From Coniella vitis (lineage: Eukaryota; Ascomycota; Sordariomycetes; Diaporthales; Schizoparmaceae), in the NCBI GenBank assembly GCA_011317545.1, contig WUJK01000008.1, forward strand, positions 1,116,001 through 1,180,000: a stretch of DNA of 64,000 bases. The letters are read 5' to 3'. The position numbers and the translations under genes were made by a program. Each line of letters opens with the position of its first letter. Positions within the stretch are counted from its first letter, which is position 1. Below are positions 11,518 to 22,819 of the stretch, piece by piece. A model generated the notes under the pieces. The model did not search any database and was not told the DNA's origin. It worked only from the letters and a program-made list of their open reading frames with translations.

Positions 11518-12364
11518 ATGCAACCAATTCTCGCAGCCTTCTTCGGCCTCGCTGCTGCCATCACAGTCACAGATACCTTAGCTCCAGTCATTGTCACGGA
11601 AACAATGCCTCCAGTCATCGCCACAGTTTCCGTGACAGCCTCCCCTTTGATCCCTTCCGACGCGCCACAGTACACCGACACCGCCGTCTTCACCTCTGCG
11701 GTGCTCAACAGCACAAATGTCTTCCGGGGCGCCTACGGTGCGGGCCCTCTAGGATGGGACCAGACTCTGGCTGATTTTGCGTCTGGGTATCTCGGTTCCA
11801 TGGGAATTCTTTCGCCGACTAACGGCACTGAGTGCAACTTTTCTCACTCGGGTGGGCCGTATGGCGAGAACATGGCGCTGGGTTGTGATGATGTTACGGG
11901 TTGTGTGGACTTGTGTAAGTTCTCTGATGTGGCGCTCTCACCGATTTAGGCGGCGAGGAATGAGCATTCTCTGCTGTTCATCCGAGCACTTGTTCCTATA
12001 TACTTGGCCCTTTCCTGCTTCTCAAGCTCTTCGATCCGTCTGCTCATTGCTGAATTCTGTGATAGGGGCGGCTGAGGTCAACGTGTACAATTACAATCAC
12101 CCAGGCTTCAGCGAACAGACAGGCCATTTCACGCAACTCGTCTGGAAGAATACGACAACCGTCAGGTGCGGCAGTCGGCTCTGTGGCACGAGAGGCTGGT
12201 TTCTGCTCTGTGAGTACTGGCCGCGTGGCAACATTGCAGGCCAGTTCCGGGCACAGGTTGGCCGGCAGGGCAACGCATCGAACCGGGCTAATGATACAGT
12301 GCCATCGACGGGACGACTATGGTGTGTAGTCTGGCCAGACCTTTGTGGCTTTTCCGTGGGCTAA
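11518..12364 (+). CDS. Secreted CAP/SCP/PR-1 family protein
   Basis: Predicted secreted protein of the cysteine-rich secretory/antigen 5/PR-1 family, about 231 residues. Family members in fungi bind sterols or lipids and some act at host contact; the specific role here is unknown. Exons: 11518-11914 and 12066-12364, with donor GTAAGT, acceptor GATAG and phase 1. Splicing gives GCVDLWAAEVNVYNYNHPG followed by CAP1 (GHFTQLVWKNT) and CAP2 (LLCEYWPRGN). The N terminus has a signal peptide (MQPILAAFFGLAAA) and a Thr/Val-rich linker before the domain (LNSTNVFRGAYGAGPLGWD). The C terminus is uncertain: a further small intron (12322-12390) would replace the last 15 residues or so. The 11518 ATG was chosen for the signal peptide; the frame is open further upstream. 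Confidence 0.85.
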
Positions 12365-13951
12365 TTTGACAAATCTGTTTCTGCCTGTAGGACTCCGATA
12401 TACCGACACCACCATATGGCGACATTGCCTCGTGGGCCTGGCCTGGTATATCCTGGAGAGCCTTGATCCATACTAGGAGCACACCGTTGAACAATAACAA
12501 GACGATCGACTATCAGAAAAGCCCAAATGTTCATTCTTGGACGATTTTAATGTCCTGCAAGGTTACTGTCAACATTCTTTTTTATCTTGCGTAGTGGCAC
12601 TTTTGGGATTCATCTTGAGAATATCACGGCTAGCAAAAGCAACACTGTAGCTGCGAATATTCATTCTATTGCTCAAGCTACCTGTCTCTGACTGATACTG
12701 AGTGTAAAGGGTTATGCGAAGGTCACTCATTGGTCACATTGGAAGGTGCCAAGATGGATCCATAACAAGTAGGTGTATTTGAGAGAACTTGTGAAATCAA
12801 ACAGTTCTCCTTTGGCTGATACTCTTACTTCGTTTGGGCAAGATATACTCAACCGTTTCAAGAACAGTAGTATGAAAATAGGTCACTCGAGATGCCCAGT
12901 ATCCCCTTCTTCGACCCTTTCACCATCAGCAACAGCTCTTGCCTCAATACATTGAATCGGTATGACAAAATTATGACAATATTTGAGATTCGACGTACAT
13001 GCCCAGAGCACTGTGCTTCTGAATTACATAGTCCGTGTTGGAAAGTTATTGTAGAGGCCAAAACGTGGCCATGTTTGTGAGTCGATCGATGGAGCATTTC
13101 CAGGATACTTGTGTGAGCGACTGACTATACTTGCCAGGAATACGCATAAGTAACCAGCTCAGCTAATTAGTTGTCCTAGCTCACTCAGACCCACGGACGT
13201 GCTGTCTTCACGTATATCGCAGTGATTTAATTAAATTGCCTCTATGAAATAGGTTAAAAATCTCATTCTTTCGTCAACGCTAAGTCAGTTTCATACAACC
13301 AACCCCGCACGAAACCAAAGCATGTATACCATATCCCTTCCTTCACCTTGACTTGTTATTCGAAGCTGCTTTGAACACCTGGAAGGATGGATGGCGCCAG
13401 GTAATAAACGGAAGACTCCAAGTTGTACCTCAAAAGAAGCGAACGGATTTGATGCCTCGCGAAAACAAGTCCAATGATATATTAAAAAAAATAAAAAAAT
13501 AAAAAAAGAAAGAAAGAAAGAAAGAAAGAAAAAAGAAAGAAGGCTAAAAGCATACCAACAATCACATGCAAACAAAAAGAAATTAAGAACTGTACGAGTC
13601 AAAACAATGATCAATCGGCACAAGTCGAGCCTTGTATGTGTTATTTTCCAGCTATATACACGAGAAGAGCATAGAGTATGTACGTCGTCCCCCTCGTTTA
13701 AAAAAAAAAAAAAGAAATGCCACACTTGTCCTTGTTTCTGCCATCACAAGTCTCTCCTACCCTACCATCCCAAGAAGCGAACCATCTTGCTACCGCTGTT
13801 CCAATGCTCAGGGATAAATGCCATGTCTGTTTTCTTTTTCTTGCCCCCCCAAGGAAGAAGCGAAAGCCAAAAGAGACAAATACACTTGGTTCCATGATTT
13901 CCTAATGGACGCGCTCCGTGCGAGAGTTCTGTTTCTCAAAGAACAGACTCT
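12365..13951. other. Intergenic spacer between CAP and GH7 genes
   Basis: No gene is supported over about 1.6 kb. The stretch 13484-13545 is an A-rich/GAAA tract and 13700-13713 is a poly-A run. Small frames on both strands are low-complexity shadows of these tracts. Confidence 0.6.
13484..13545. repeat. A-rich / (GAAA)n simple repeat
   Basis: An A-rich tract passes into about five GAAA units and further imperfect copies. It lies in the spacer 3' of the GH7 gene. Confidence 0.75.
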
Positions 13952-15921
13952 TTAAGCAGTGAAGGTGGAGTTGATGTCACCAAACTTGATGTTGCTGTAG
14001 ATGACGCTGGCGGTGGCGTTGGTGGACTCAATGTCGCTGGGGACACCAGAGGTGGTAGCGCAGCTTCCACGAGCAGCGCCAGTCTCGGTGGAGTCAACGG
14101 GGTAGGTAGAGTCGAGCCAGAGCATGTTGGAGTAGTGCTAATGAAGAAGGTCAGTCAGAGAAAAATGGGTTCCCCCGTCTTTGGAAGGGGAAAGTATTCT
14201 TCGGGTTTTTGTCTTTTGTACTCACGTCGTCCCACAAGCTCATGACGAGGACCATGCCGCCGGCCAGGGCCTCGCTCATGGCGTCGAAGCCACCGCGCTG
14301 GGTAAAGTAGTCGGTGGTGTTGGTGGCCTCCTTCTGGGCCGTGCAGTAGTCGGGGGTGATGCTGTTGCCAGTGGCGCCGGTCATGGTGGAGGAAGGGTTG
14401 GCAATGGTCACGCCGTCCTGGACGTAGAAACGCTTGATTTCAGAGAGGGAGCCGCTGGTCTCGATGAACTGCGTCACGACCGTGAAGACCTTGCTGGTGT
14501 CGACGCCCGCAGCGCCCGCACCGTAGAAGTCGGTGACACCCTGGCGGTAGGGGTTGAAGTCGCAGCCATCAGGGTCGCAGGTACCGGCGTAGCGGTCGGT
14601 AGAGTAACTGGAGTCGTGTTAGCGAAAATTCTCGGCTTTGCGCCAGAGTTGGTTGGGAGTCGACAGGGGCTACACAAGGAAGAAAAGAAGAAAGAAAATG
14701 ATAACTCACGTTCCACCGCACGTCTCGTCGCCGTTGCAAATGGCGTAGGTGCTGTTCTCGCAAGGGTGAGGCGTCAGGGCTGTGCTGACGACGTTGGACT
14801 CGAAGATGTCTGCGGAACAAGTGGGTTAGCGTCAGATGCGGCGCAGGGGGGCCAGTGTGACGTACCCATCTCAGCGCAGCAGGCGCCCAGGTTTCCCACG
14901 CCAGAGTTGGCATCGTTAGTGGAAGGAGTCCAGCCCTCGACGTTGCCCTAGACGACCGTGTTTGTTAGCATTGGATGTGGTTGAGGTGGAGTGAAGGATA
15001 GCACGCGGAAGGTGTGGCGCGTGTGGCGCGTGTGGCACGCCCGTGTGTAAGTGCCACACACTGCGCCACATGCCGCGCCACAATTGGGCGACGTCTGGTA
15101 AATCGTACTCGAAATCGGGTGCAGAGGGAAAATGAGGAAAGCTTACCTGACCACCAACGAACTTGAGGTCACGAGGGCACTGCGAGTCGCAGTAACCAGT
15201 TCCGTAGGCGGCGCCAGCCTTGTTGCCAGAGTACTTGGCCATGCCACCGTCGGCGTCCATGGAGACAAAGTAGAGGGCACCGTTCAGACCGCACTGATTG
15301 ATTGTTTGTTAGTATTATTAGGCAACGCACTCAGGGAGACTTGCGCATGCCAAGTGAGCAGACTCACAGGCAGGTTGGAGACGTCCACGTCAAAGGTGAA
15401 CTCCTTGCCGAGAAGGTCGAACATCTGGTACTCGGATTCGGAAGCCATGAGGAACAGACGGCTACCAACGTTGGTGTCGGTGCTGGTCGTGACAAAGTTG
15501 AGGGTCAGCGCATCGTCAGACGAGGTAACACCGTACGTGCTCTCGTAATCGGCGCCGTCAACGCAGCAGTTGGTAGCGCAGGTCTCGTCGTCCTAGTTTT
15601 GATATAATGAGTACAACTTTATCCACCCGTTTTGTGCAAAACGCTCTTGCGAATAAGCGTCGTGAGTGACATGAATGCACGAACCGAACAATAGTCTGCG
15701 TTCCAGGTATTGCCTGTATAGCAATTCGTGTAGCCTGATACATCGTGAGTCCAGCGCCAGTTGGCGTCAATGACGACCGAGCCGGAGGTGTTGGTGCAGC
15801 CGGAGGAAGTGCACTGAGACCAGGACAGAGCAGGCTTAGTCTCTGTAGTCATGGTACAGGCCTGTTGCGCGCGGGCAGCCGCGGCAAACATGGCAGAAAG
15901 AAGGGCAGCTCGCTGAGCCAT
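13952..15921 (-). CDS. GH7 cellobiohydrolase (Cel7-type), catalytic domain only
   Basis: Predicted secreted reducing-end cellobiohydrolase of 452 residues that releases cellobiose from cellulose. Seven exons: 15685-15921, 15368-15592, 15147-15293, 14866-14947, 14710-14809, 14226-14607, 13952-14137. All six introns are GT-AG, 56-199 bp, and the phases close exactly. Residues 1-18 are a signal peptide (cut after ARA), so the mature protein would start QQACT, a site for pyroglutamate formation. The GH7 signature CCAEMDIFESN gives nucleophile Glu229, Asp231 and acid/base Glu234, the same spacing as in known Cel7A enzymes. The Cys pattern and tunnel-loop motifs (YSNMLWLDS) are present. The protein stops just after the catalytic domain, with no linker and no CBM1. 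A minus-strand TATA-like TTGTATAAG near 16107-16115 lies about 190 bases upstream. Six introns is high for fungal GH7 genes. Confidence 0.95.
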
Positions 15922-16105
15922 TGTTGCGAAGAAAAATGAAGGTGGAAAGTTGGGTTTTTGATCAACAAAAAGAGCGAATGGTAAAAGAGAGAGATGAAGA
16001 AGGAAAAAGAAGGAATGTGAATGATAGCTGCAAAGTCTCAGACTTGTCGATGCCGATGGTGATGGAGAGAGGGCTTTCTGTTGGAACCGAGTTGGCGAAG
16101 GCTCG

Positions 16106-16116
16106 ATACTTATACA
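16106..16116 (-). promoter_or_regulatory. TATA box of GH7 gene (putative)
   Basis: On the minus strand TTTGTATAAGT lies about 190 bases upstream of the ATG at 15921. It fits the core promoter of the cellobiohydrolase gene. Confidence 0.45.
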
Positions 16117-17447
16117 AAGTAGGGCCTCCACGCAACCTGCTCGAAGCGCCACTGACAGCCACTGCTTGCATGGCCATCATGGTGTGGTTCTTGTGATGGT
16201 CTACAAGGGGCAGAGGAGGGTGGGTTTGCCGCTCGCTCTTTGCCGGCGCGCGGGTGTTGATTCTCGCTGAACTGCACTCCCACTGTAATCTTGCGGGGCT
16301 GGAGTGCTCGCTTGGTTTGCGCTGGAACCCGGGCTTGGCTGGGCCGGGGGCCATGTTGCTGGGACCTGGGTCCTTCGTATAGAGGGTATGGGGGAATGAC
16401 GCTGTCGTCCATAGTAAACGAACGTTTCTAGCCGCCATGTGTCGTCTGATATGCAGAGCCAGGCGGCACCGGGTGGATTGAGGCTCTCGCCATGCGACTC
16501 GGTTGCGGAGGCGTGCTAATATCTGGGCGGCTCTTACTACAGCAGGGGAGGGGGCCCTGGCAACTTGGCCCCCAGGGCCCCCAGAAGCCCACAATGCACC
16601 ACCCCCCACCCCAGCCGTTGGGCCCCTGGCCCCTATGCTGCAATGGGCCATAGGCGCGACTCCCGGTCCCTGCACCCCCGCTCATTGGTGGGAATAGCGT
16701 CTGCATCCATTTGTTTGGAACGCTTGTGGTTTCGTTTTTTCCATGGGGCGCTGCCAGACTGCCAGGTACAGTACGCGGCACAGGTACATACGCTTTCCAG
16801 ATGGCCTGGTGCCGGTGCTATGGAAGAAACCTTATTTTGTACTTGGCAGCACTGCGCAGCGCATTGAAACCACGTCCTTTTTTAAACGATCCCCCTGAGC
16901 AATCATGGTCGTTGTGCAGCACGACAGCCGCTGCGGCTCCCTTGGAATAATGTACATAGTAGATCAAGGACATATCATAGTACTATGACACGAGTCGGTC
17001 CTTGGCCCTGTCTGTTACTCTGCCGATTCCCGAGAGTGTCATGCACACACTCCCTGACGGATTTGGATGTGGCTGACCGAGGTGCAGCTCTACCCGAATT
17101 CCGAGATGCTCAACTCAGGGTTGGCATGGCGGATGTCGTTGCACTTGTACTTACTTATGTACTTTTGCATAGTATCGTGGAACAAACAGCATCTCAGATC
17201 GTCTAGTATTTTACCATCTTGCCTACTGATCCCGTCCACGTCCCTGGGCCCCGTTGAGAGGCTGCTGCTGCCCCGCTCCCCTATGCGCCACCATGGGGGG
17301 GATTTGATCCGCATGAGTGCCTCAAGAATGAACCGTAATTGCAGTATAACGCACACCTGTATTATATGAGGATCCGATTGGATTATACCATCACAATGAA
17401 ACGAAACGAATTCCTGCACTTCATGGGCAAAGGAAGTGCAGTGGCCC

Positions 17448-17471
17448 GCGAAGAAGAAGAAGAAGAAGAAG
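17448..17471. repeat. (GAA)n microsatellite
   Basis: About seven consecutive GAA units in the spacer. Confidence 0.85.
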
Positions 17472-19028
17472 GGGGAATTGGGATCGTCAGAACAGAACCT
17501 CCCATCATCCCAACCCTACTGACAGGCAAAATTTTATGCATACCATTTTCTTTTTCTTTTTTTTCTCTCTTTTTTTGAGGGGGCGGTCTTCCCTGCGAAA
17601 TCTTGGGGATACCATTCGCGGATCATCCCCATTCCTGGGTGAGTGTGAGTGTGAACGGCGCGGTTTGCCAAGTCTCGATGTAGTAACTGTAGATCTTTGC
17701 ACCAAAAGAGTAAACTCTATAATAAACATGGAGTTTCACCCCTCAAAAAAGAAAAGAAAGAGGAACAAAACTACAAACAGGAAACCATCAAAGTACACCA
17801 GACATCATAAGCAAGTAATCAACAACCCTGATGTAATTTTCGTACGCGCCAACCCCCCCCCCTCTCACCAAAAAACAAACCCATAAACCCCTTGCTCGCA
17901 ACCGCGGAGTGCTACTCAATGACGGGAGAATACAAGAAGAAAAAACCCCGACAGGTTCGCATCGCAGAAAATCCTCGTCACTCGGGTATCCCTTTACAAA
18001 AGATGCCGTACTTTCAAGCATATAATAATGACCAACCTTGCATACACACATAGTAGATTTCAGGGGGTTCACCATCTGGGCGTTTGTTCCTTTGTTCCTT
18101 ACTCGCTTATTCTCGCCGCCTCCACTCCCCCGAAACATGCCTTGGCTTCTGGGGCAACTCCCTCTCCCCCACCCCCCCTATGGAGAATTCCGTTTATACT
18201 ATGAACAACTAAGATCTGCATATCATATACCTCATTCACACACTCATAAGGTGATTACTATGTACATGGTAGACACGGGGGTTGTCTTTTGGAGAAAATC
18301 TCAGGGATTGAGCCTGCATCCATCGGCTCGCTTGAGCCGTTGAACCGACGAGCCATGGCCTGGTGCAAAAAGGAGAACAAGAAGAAGAAGAAGACGAAAA
18401 GTATCACCAGAGAATAATCAGAACAGGTCATTCGCACTGAAAGACGAATTGGACGAGGCTCCAACCGCGCGCAAGGCGAGACTCTGCTGGACCACGGCAA
18501 ATCTACCCTTACATAGTCTATGGTGGCGTTTAAGCATACCTTGCAAGTTTATCACGAGGCTCAGGGGGGTTGCATCACGTATGGGTACATGGAATTGGTG
18601 AGTAGATGGGGAGTGAGCTGTCAAACACACAAATCGACCGTCCGACCTGACAGACTAAGCACGAAGAGCAAACACACCAAGGCCAAATCTTGACACTTCC
18701 CATATTCTAACTCTTCTTTTTTTTTCAAACTGTGGCTGAACAAGCAGGCTTTACTTAGACCGCAGATCTGATGCTGTTTTTCAACTTTAGACAGCATACG
18801 CAACTTTCCACGGACTAGATTAATGCCACTGTATACAATATGCGGTGCGAAATCAAGAAGACAACCAACCCACAATGACACGAGTAACCATTCTCTTGTA
18901 TTATACTAGCCACTCATGAGTGAGGATCCTGATCAAAGCCTTTGTGAAAATGAAATACAGCCCTTGACATAACCTGAGTGCCATTATCCGCAATGCCGGT
19001 CTCCATTCCCCCTTTTGTTTTTCCTTCG

Positions 19029-20138
19029 TCACGACATAGTAGTACCCGCCTCATCGTTGTTGCCCTTATCAACACACTCGGGTTCGCCAACCTCCATCTT
19101 AGGGATCGCAATATTCCCAAGGCACCCGCGGATAAAATTACAAACATCATCCATGCCTCGCCTCGATGAGATCCAATGCCGCGGGTGTGTTAATCCAGTC
19201 GCATTTTCACGGAAAGAAACATTGAGTCCCATCTCCCGCAACATCCTGTACATCTGCCGACCACACTCAACAGGTACCTTGTCGTCATCATACGCATGCA
19301 GAATGAGTACGTCGCACAAGCTTTCGCCCCGATCGCGTCTCTGTGGAAAAGAGACAGCAGCGTCTAGGACGGGTGTACTGTCATCGTTGCCTGGCATTGT
19401 ACCACGGAAATGTTTTGTTGAGGACCGATACGCTGGTGGCAGGTATACTTCACGGGCGGCCTGCAACAAGTGGTATTGCATTGTCTCCAATGGCTCGTCT
19501 GGTCCGGCGGCGGCTGCTGCATTTCGCGCTGACTTTGTTGCCTCCTCTGCGATCAATGGTTCATTGAACATCCAGCCGCCAAACCCGAAGACGCCAGCAA
19601 AATCTCCCTTGCCGTCCACAAGGAGGATTGCTATGGCCAAGGAGAGCCCTTGGTCGAAGCCTCCGAGGAAGATCTTCCGACGCGGAACAAAGGTTTCCTC
19701 TCTTTTGATGAGCGACATGATTGTGTCCATGCTTTCGACCATCTGGCGTTGGCTGGTCTCTGAATAGTCGTTGGATGGGTCGTGTAAGAACCATTCTTTG
19801 CCCATCGCTCGGCCGCACTCGGGTGTGGCGGCCCCGGTCTGAAAGGAGGCTTCAGGTATGACCCAGCGTGTGCTCGGTAACTCGCTGCGAATACAGTTCC
19901 CTCGAGGTCCCTTCTTGCTTAGCGGCGTTCTTATGAAGCGGCGTATGAACTCTTTGCCTGCTAATCCGTCAGGCATCTGTTCTGGGATAGGACTTCCGGA
20001 GGCCGGGAGACTCGAGGAACCCAGTGACTCACCTGTGCTGCCCTGGCCGTGCAGCATGATGACAGTGTATTGATGCGAATTTGTAGGCAGAGGATCAACA
20101 ACAACCACTGCGGTCCGAGGTGAATTACCGCGTGGCAT
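19029..20138 (-). CDS. Acyl-protein thioesterase / carboxylesterase-like alpha/beta hydrolase with altered nucleophile
   Basis: Intronless, 369 residues, resembling the Abhydrolase_2 family (acyl-protein thioesterases and lysophospholipases). Residues 25-36 match the family start TVIMLHGQGSTG (HGxG oxyanion loop). The nucleophile elbow, normally GxSxG, reads LGGFDQGLSLA with Asp162 where serine is expected. The acid segment HAYDDDKVPVECG (about 281-293) and the histidine segment GLTHPRHW (315-322) are kept. A Lys/Ala-rich insertion (about 200-270) is longer than in typical 220-240 residue family members. There is no signal peptide, so it is probably cytosolic. It could be an Asp-nucleophile hydrolase, an inactive paralogue or a binding protein; the sequence alone cannot decide. 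Confidence 0.82.
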   Translation of the reverse strand: MPRGNSPRTAVVVVDPLPTNSHQYTVIMLHGQGSTGESLGSSSLPASGSPIPEQMPDGLAGKEFIRRFIRTPLSKKGPRGNCIRSELPSTRWVIPEASFQTGAATPECGRAMGKEWFLHDPSNDYSETSQRQMVESMDTIMSLIKREETFVPRRKIFLGGFDQGLSLAIAILLVDGKGDFAGVFGFGGWMFNEPLIAEEATKSARNAAAAAGPDEPLETMQYHLLQAAREVYLPPAYRSSTKHFRGTMPGNDDSTPVLDAAVSFPQRRDRGESLCDVLILHAYDDDKVPVECGRQMYRMLREMGLNVSFRENATGLTHPRHWISSRRGMDDVCNFIRGCLGNIAIPKMEVGEPECVDKGNNDEAGTTMS

Positions 20139-20579
20139 CTCGAAGCGGGAAGTATCATGCCGGTGGTTTCTTTCAGGAATGGCACGATACGCCCATTCGC
20201 ATCGGTGCAGAGAGGTTGATCGTGCTGTGGAGCTGCAAAAAGAAAAACAAGTACTGTGGTGCCACCAATAATACTGAGTAGTTCACAAGAGACATCAATC
20301 TTGACGGATCACAGCACCTGGTCTCACGGCAACTACTCCTCTGTTGCTCTACCATCACATAAGCGCTCAAGCAGGAGATGGAAAGGACGATGGAGTTCAA
20401 GCAAATCGCGACAGGTGCATGTTGTGCCATAGCTGAGAAACTGCCACAGCTTCAGCTCTGCCAAAGTACAAATAGCTGCGGAAAGGGAAGGAAGAATTGG
20501 CGGGTTGCCCATGATGACCCATCACGGCACAAAGCTTGATTGAGAGCGTCGGTCATAATCTATCATGGAGTCGTATGCT
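20139..20579. other. Spacer between thioesterase-like and DUF2461 genes
   Basis: About 440 bases upstream of the thioesterase-like gene and downstream of the DUF2461 gene, which share orientation. I see no coding or structural feature. Confidence 0.55.
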
Positions 20580-22010
20580 TCATGCATCTTCATCTGCATT
20601 CCCATTCTCGGTCTCTTCTTCGGATCCGGAACTGGAATCACTGTCCTCAGTAGGATCAGGCATGAGTATGCTGTTAAGAAATGTGACCTTCATTCTCGTC
20701 AGTAAAGCATGCAGACCCTCGAATCCATCGTCCACAGGTACTTACGTATCCAACCATGGCCTGCACGATTGCCACAATCTGCTCCTGGCTATCGGGAGCC
20801 GTAAACACGCTGTCGGGAATCTTTTTGCCGATTGTGAAATTTCGCAGTTTCAGCAACTCGATATCCCTATGATCGGCTTCGTAATTCTGTTTTTCCAAGA
20901 GCAACGTCAGTCGGCCTGTCCGGCGTGTTATACAGTGTTCGTCGAGCAGCAAACTTCACCTTTGGCTTCTTCTTCAACGCATTATCCTTGTTGTGTTTGG
21001 CAAAAGCCTTCACACACCCTTCAGCATCCCCTTTCTTGGTCCCTGCAAGAAACGTCCGGCGAAAGCCCTCCTCGCTCAGTGCTCGCCGCCATCGCTGCGG
21101 ATGTTCATCAATGCTCGCTCGAAGCCTGGCCAGTCTGTCCGCCTCTGGCATCCACGTTCCGCCTCCAACAAAGCACGACCCAGGTTCGCAATGCACATAA
21201 TAGCATGCATATGGTCCTTTGCGGCCAGTACGCGAGAAGGAAGCGCTGTAGTATGGCTTGTACGGTGTTGGGTCCTTGCTGAAGCGAACATCACGGTATA
21301 TGCGGAAGACAACGTCTTTGATGGGAAGCTCGGGGATGGTCGGGTCGACAGCAATGATCTTTTCTGTCAGTGATTCGACATAGCTGTTCCAGTCTTTGAG
21401 GGAGCGGCGGTATTCATCATCGGTAGCTGCGAGGCATGTCAGCGCTCCTCAACTAGAGCAGGAGGAGAAACAAAGAACAGAATGGAGGGCGCAACTGACA
21501 CTTGAGCCAAGAACGCTTGTTATTCGCCTTGAGGTCTTTGAGGAACAGCAGCGTGTTGTGGTGCAACTTCTCGTCTTCATAGGCCACGCCTCCCGCGTCC
21601 CGCATCTTCTTGTGCGGTATGATGGTGACTCTCGGCGGTGCATCCTCATCCAGCTCATCCTCGTCATCGTCTCCTCCGTTCTTTCCGTCTGATTCTTCAT
21701 CGACATAGCCATCACCGTCGTCGTCGTCTTCCTCATCCTTACTCGTTGCTACCTGCAGCCTCGCTTTCTTGCCTTTGGGCCGATCAACTGCGCGGTCCTT
21801 CTTTGGTGGCCTCCCTCGTTTCCTCTTGACGGGTCCACTACTCTTGTGCGCCTGATCATCAAACTCACCATCCAAGCTACCGAATTCGTCCACGTCCGAG
21901 TCGACCTCAAAGTACTTGCTTTTCTGCCCTGGACCGCCTAGCCGGCCTGAGCGGCGACGGGTAGTTGTTGACTCGACAGGACCATGGCCGGACCGTTTTG
22001 ATGGTGCCAT
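20580..22010 (-). CDS. DUF2461-domain protein with acidic, nuclear-type N-terminus
   Basis: Predicted 408-residue protein of the fungal DUF2461 (TIGR02453-like) family, function not established. Exons: 21500-22010, 20960-21426, 20746-20886, 20580-20687; introns of 73, 73 and 58 bp, all GT-AG, frame closing exactly. The first ~130 residues are basic then acidic and look disordered: an AT-hook-like KRKRGRPPKK, a basic KGKKAR patch suitable for nuclear import, then Asp/Glu-rich runs. The domain follows (NTLLFLKDLKANNKRSWLK, VVFRIYRDVRFSKDPTPYK, YYVHCEPGSCFVGGGTWMPE). These match the family pattern of F-x-D-x-R-FSKDKTPYK and G-G-G-xW-P. The tail is again acidic (DSDSSSGSEEETEN). The composition suggests a chromatin- or nucleic-acid-associated role, which is inference. 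Confidence 0.85.
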
Positions 22011-22819
22011 TGTAGGAGCTCTTTTTGGAATGCAAGTGCCGAAATGGAAGATTTTCGAACGCCCCAGGTGATTGATTACCAATGAAGGGGTCTCGTGTGG
22101 GATTTTAGCGCGCGACCACTTGCGTAATGTGGCATTGGAATTCGATGAGGTCATCTTTTCGAGGTGCACCGCGACGCGTCGCGTCTTAATGAGGAAAGCG
22201 CGTCATCACGTGCCATCCAGACAATGAACCCTTGAACATGGCAGCATTGAAGAAAAGCTTACTGTTGGGCTATGAAAACAGGATGAAGACAACAGATAAA
22301 GCATATGGAGTTTCCATACATATCCATATAAGCAGTCTCGACTTTGATTTAGTCAGTCTTGTCATTGCAATTGATACGGTATGAGCCCCCAAACGGTCCT
22401 TTATTGGACTTACGTACGGCTGAACACCACAGTGAGCAAGTACTTCAGGGAGGATTTTTGCTTTCACATACTATGTATATATATATGGACCGGCCTTGAT
22501 ATTTAAAAAGGATGTATTGATATTAACCAAGTACCCAGATAAGCCATCCTACATATGGCGTGGTTACTTGTGCATCCCTTACAGCCACACTCACTAGACA
22601 CATTTGTCCTTTTCCTCTCGAGTTGATCAGCGTCGAGCATTCCAATCCAATCTCCATTTTTTGTAAATCCTCAATCATCCCAACAGCTGATCGTGTACCG
22701 GCACAGTACAGTTTCACGTGCCTTCTCCAGCGGCGTAGCCAGCAATACGTCTGACAAAGCATCTGTACACTATGTATCTGACGGCGTCAATCCAGCCACT
22801 GTTCAGCGCATTGCAGCCT
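22011..22819. other. Spacer between DUF2461 and BYS1-like genes
   Basis: About 800 bases. The DUF2461 promoter lies at the left. A short TA-repeat (about 22475-22485) follows a TACTATGTA motif (22469-22477), and another ACTATGTA lies near 22769. No gene is seen. Confidence 0.5.

Larger units (their letters stand above)
15922..19028. other. Long intergenic spacer
   Basis: About 3.1 kb without a supported gene. The part nearest the GH7 gene is its likely promoter. Positions 16200-16700 are GC-rich with overlapping frames on both strands that show no domain or codon signal. A (GAA)n tract occupies about 17450-17470. T-rich and A-rich runs occur near 17540-17575 and 18365-18400. One copy of the TACATAGTA motif lies at 16953-16961. 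Confidence 0.5.
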
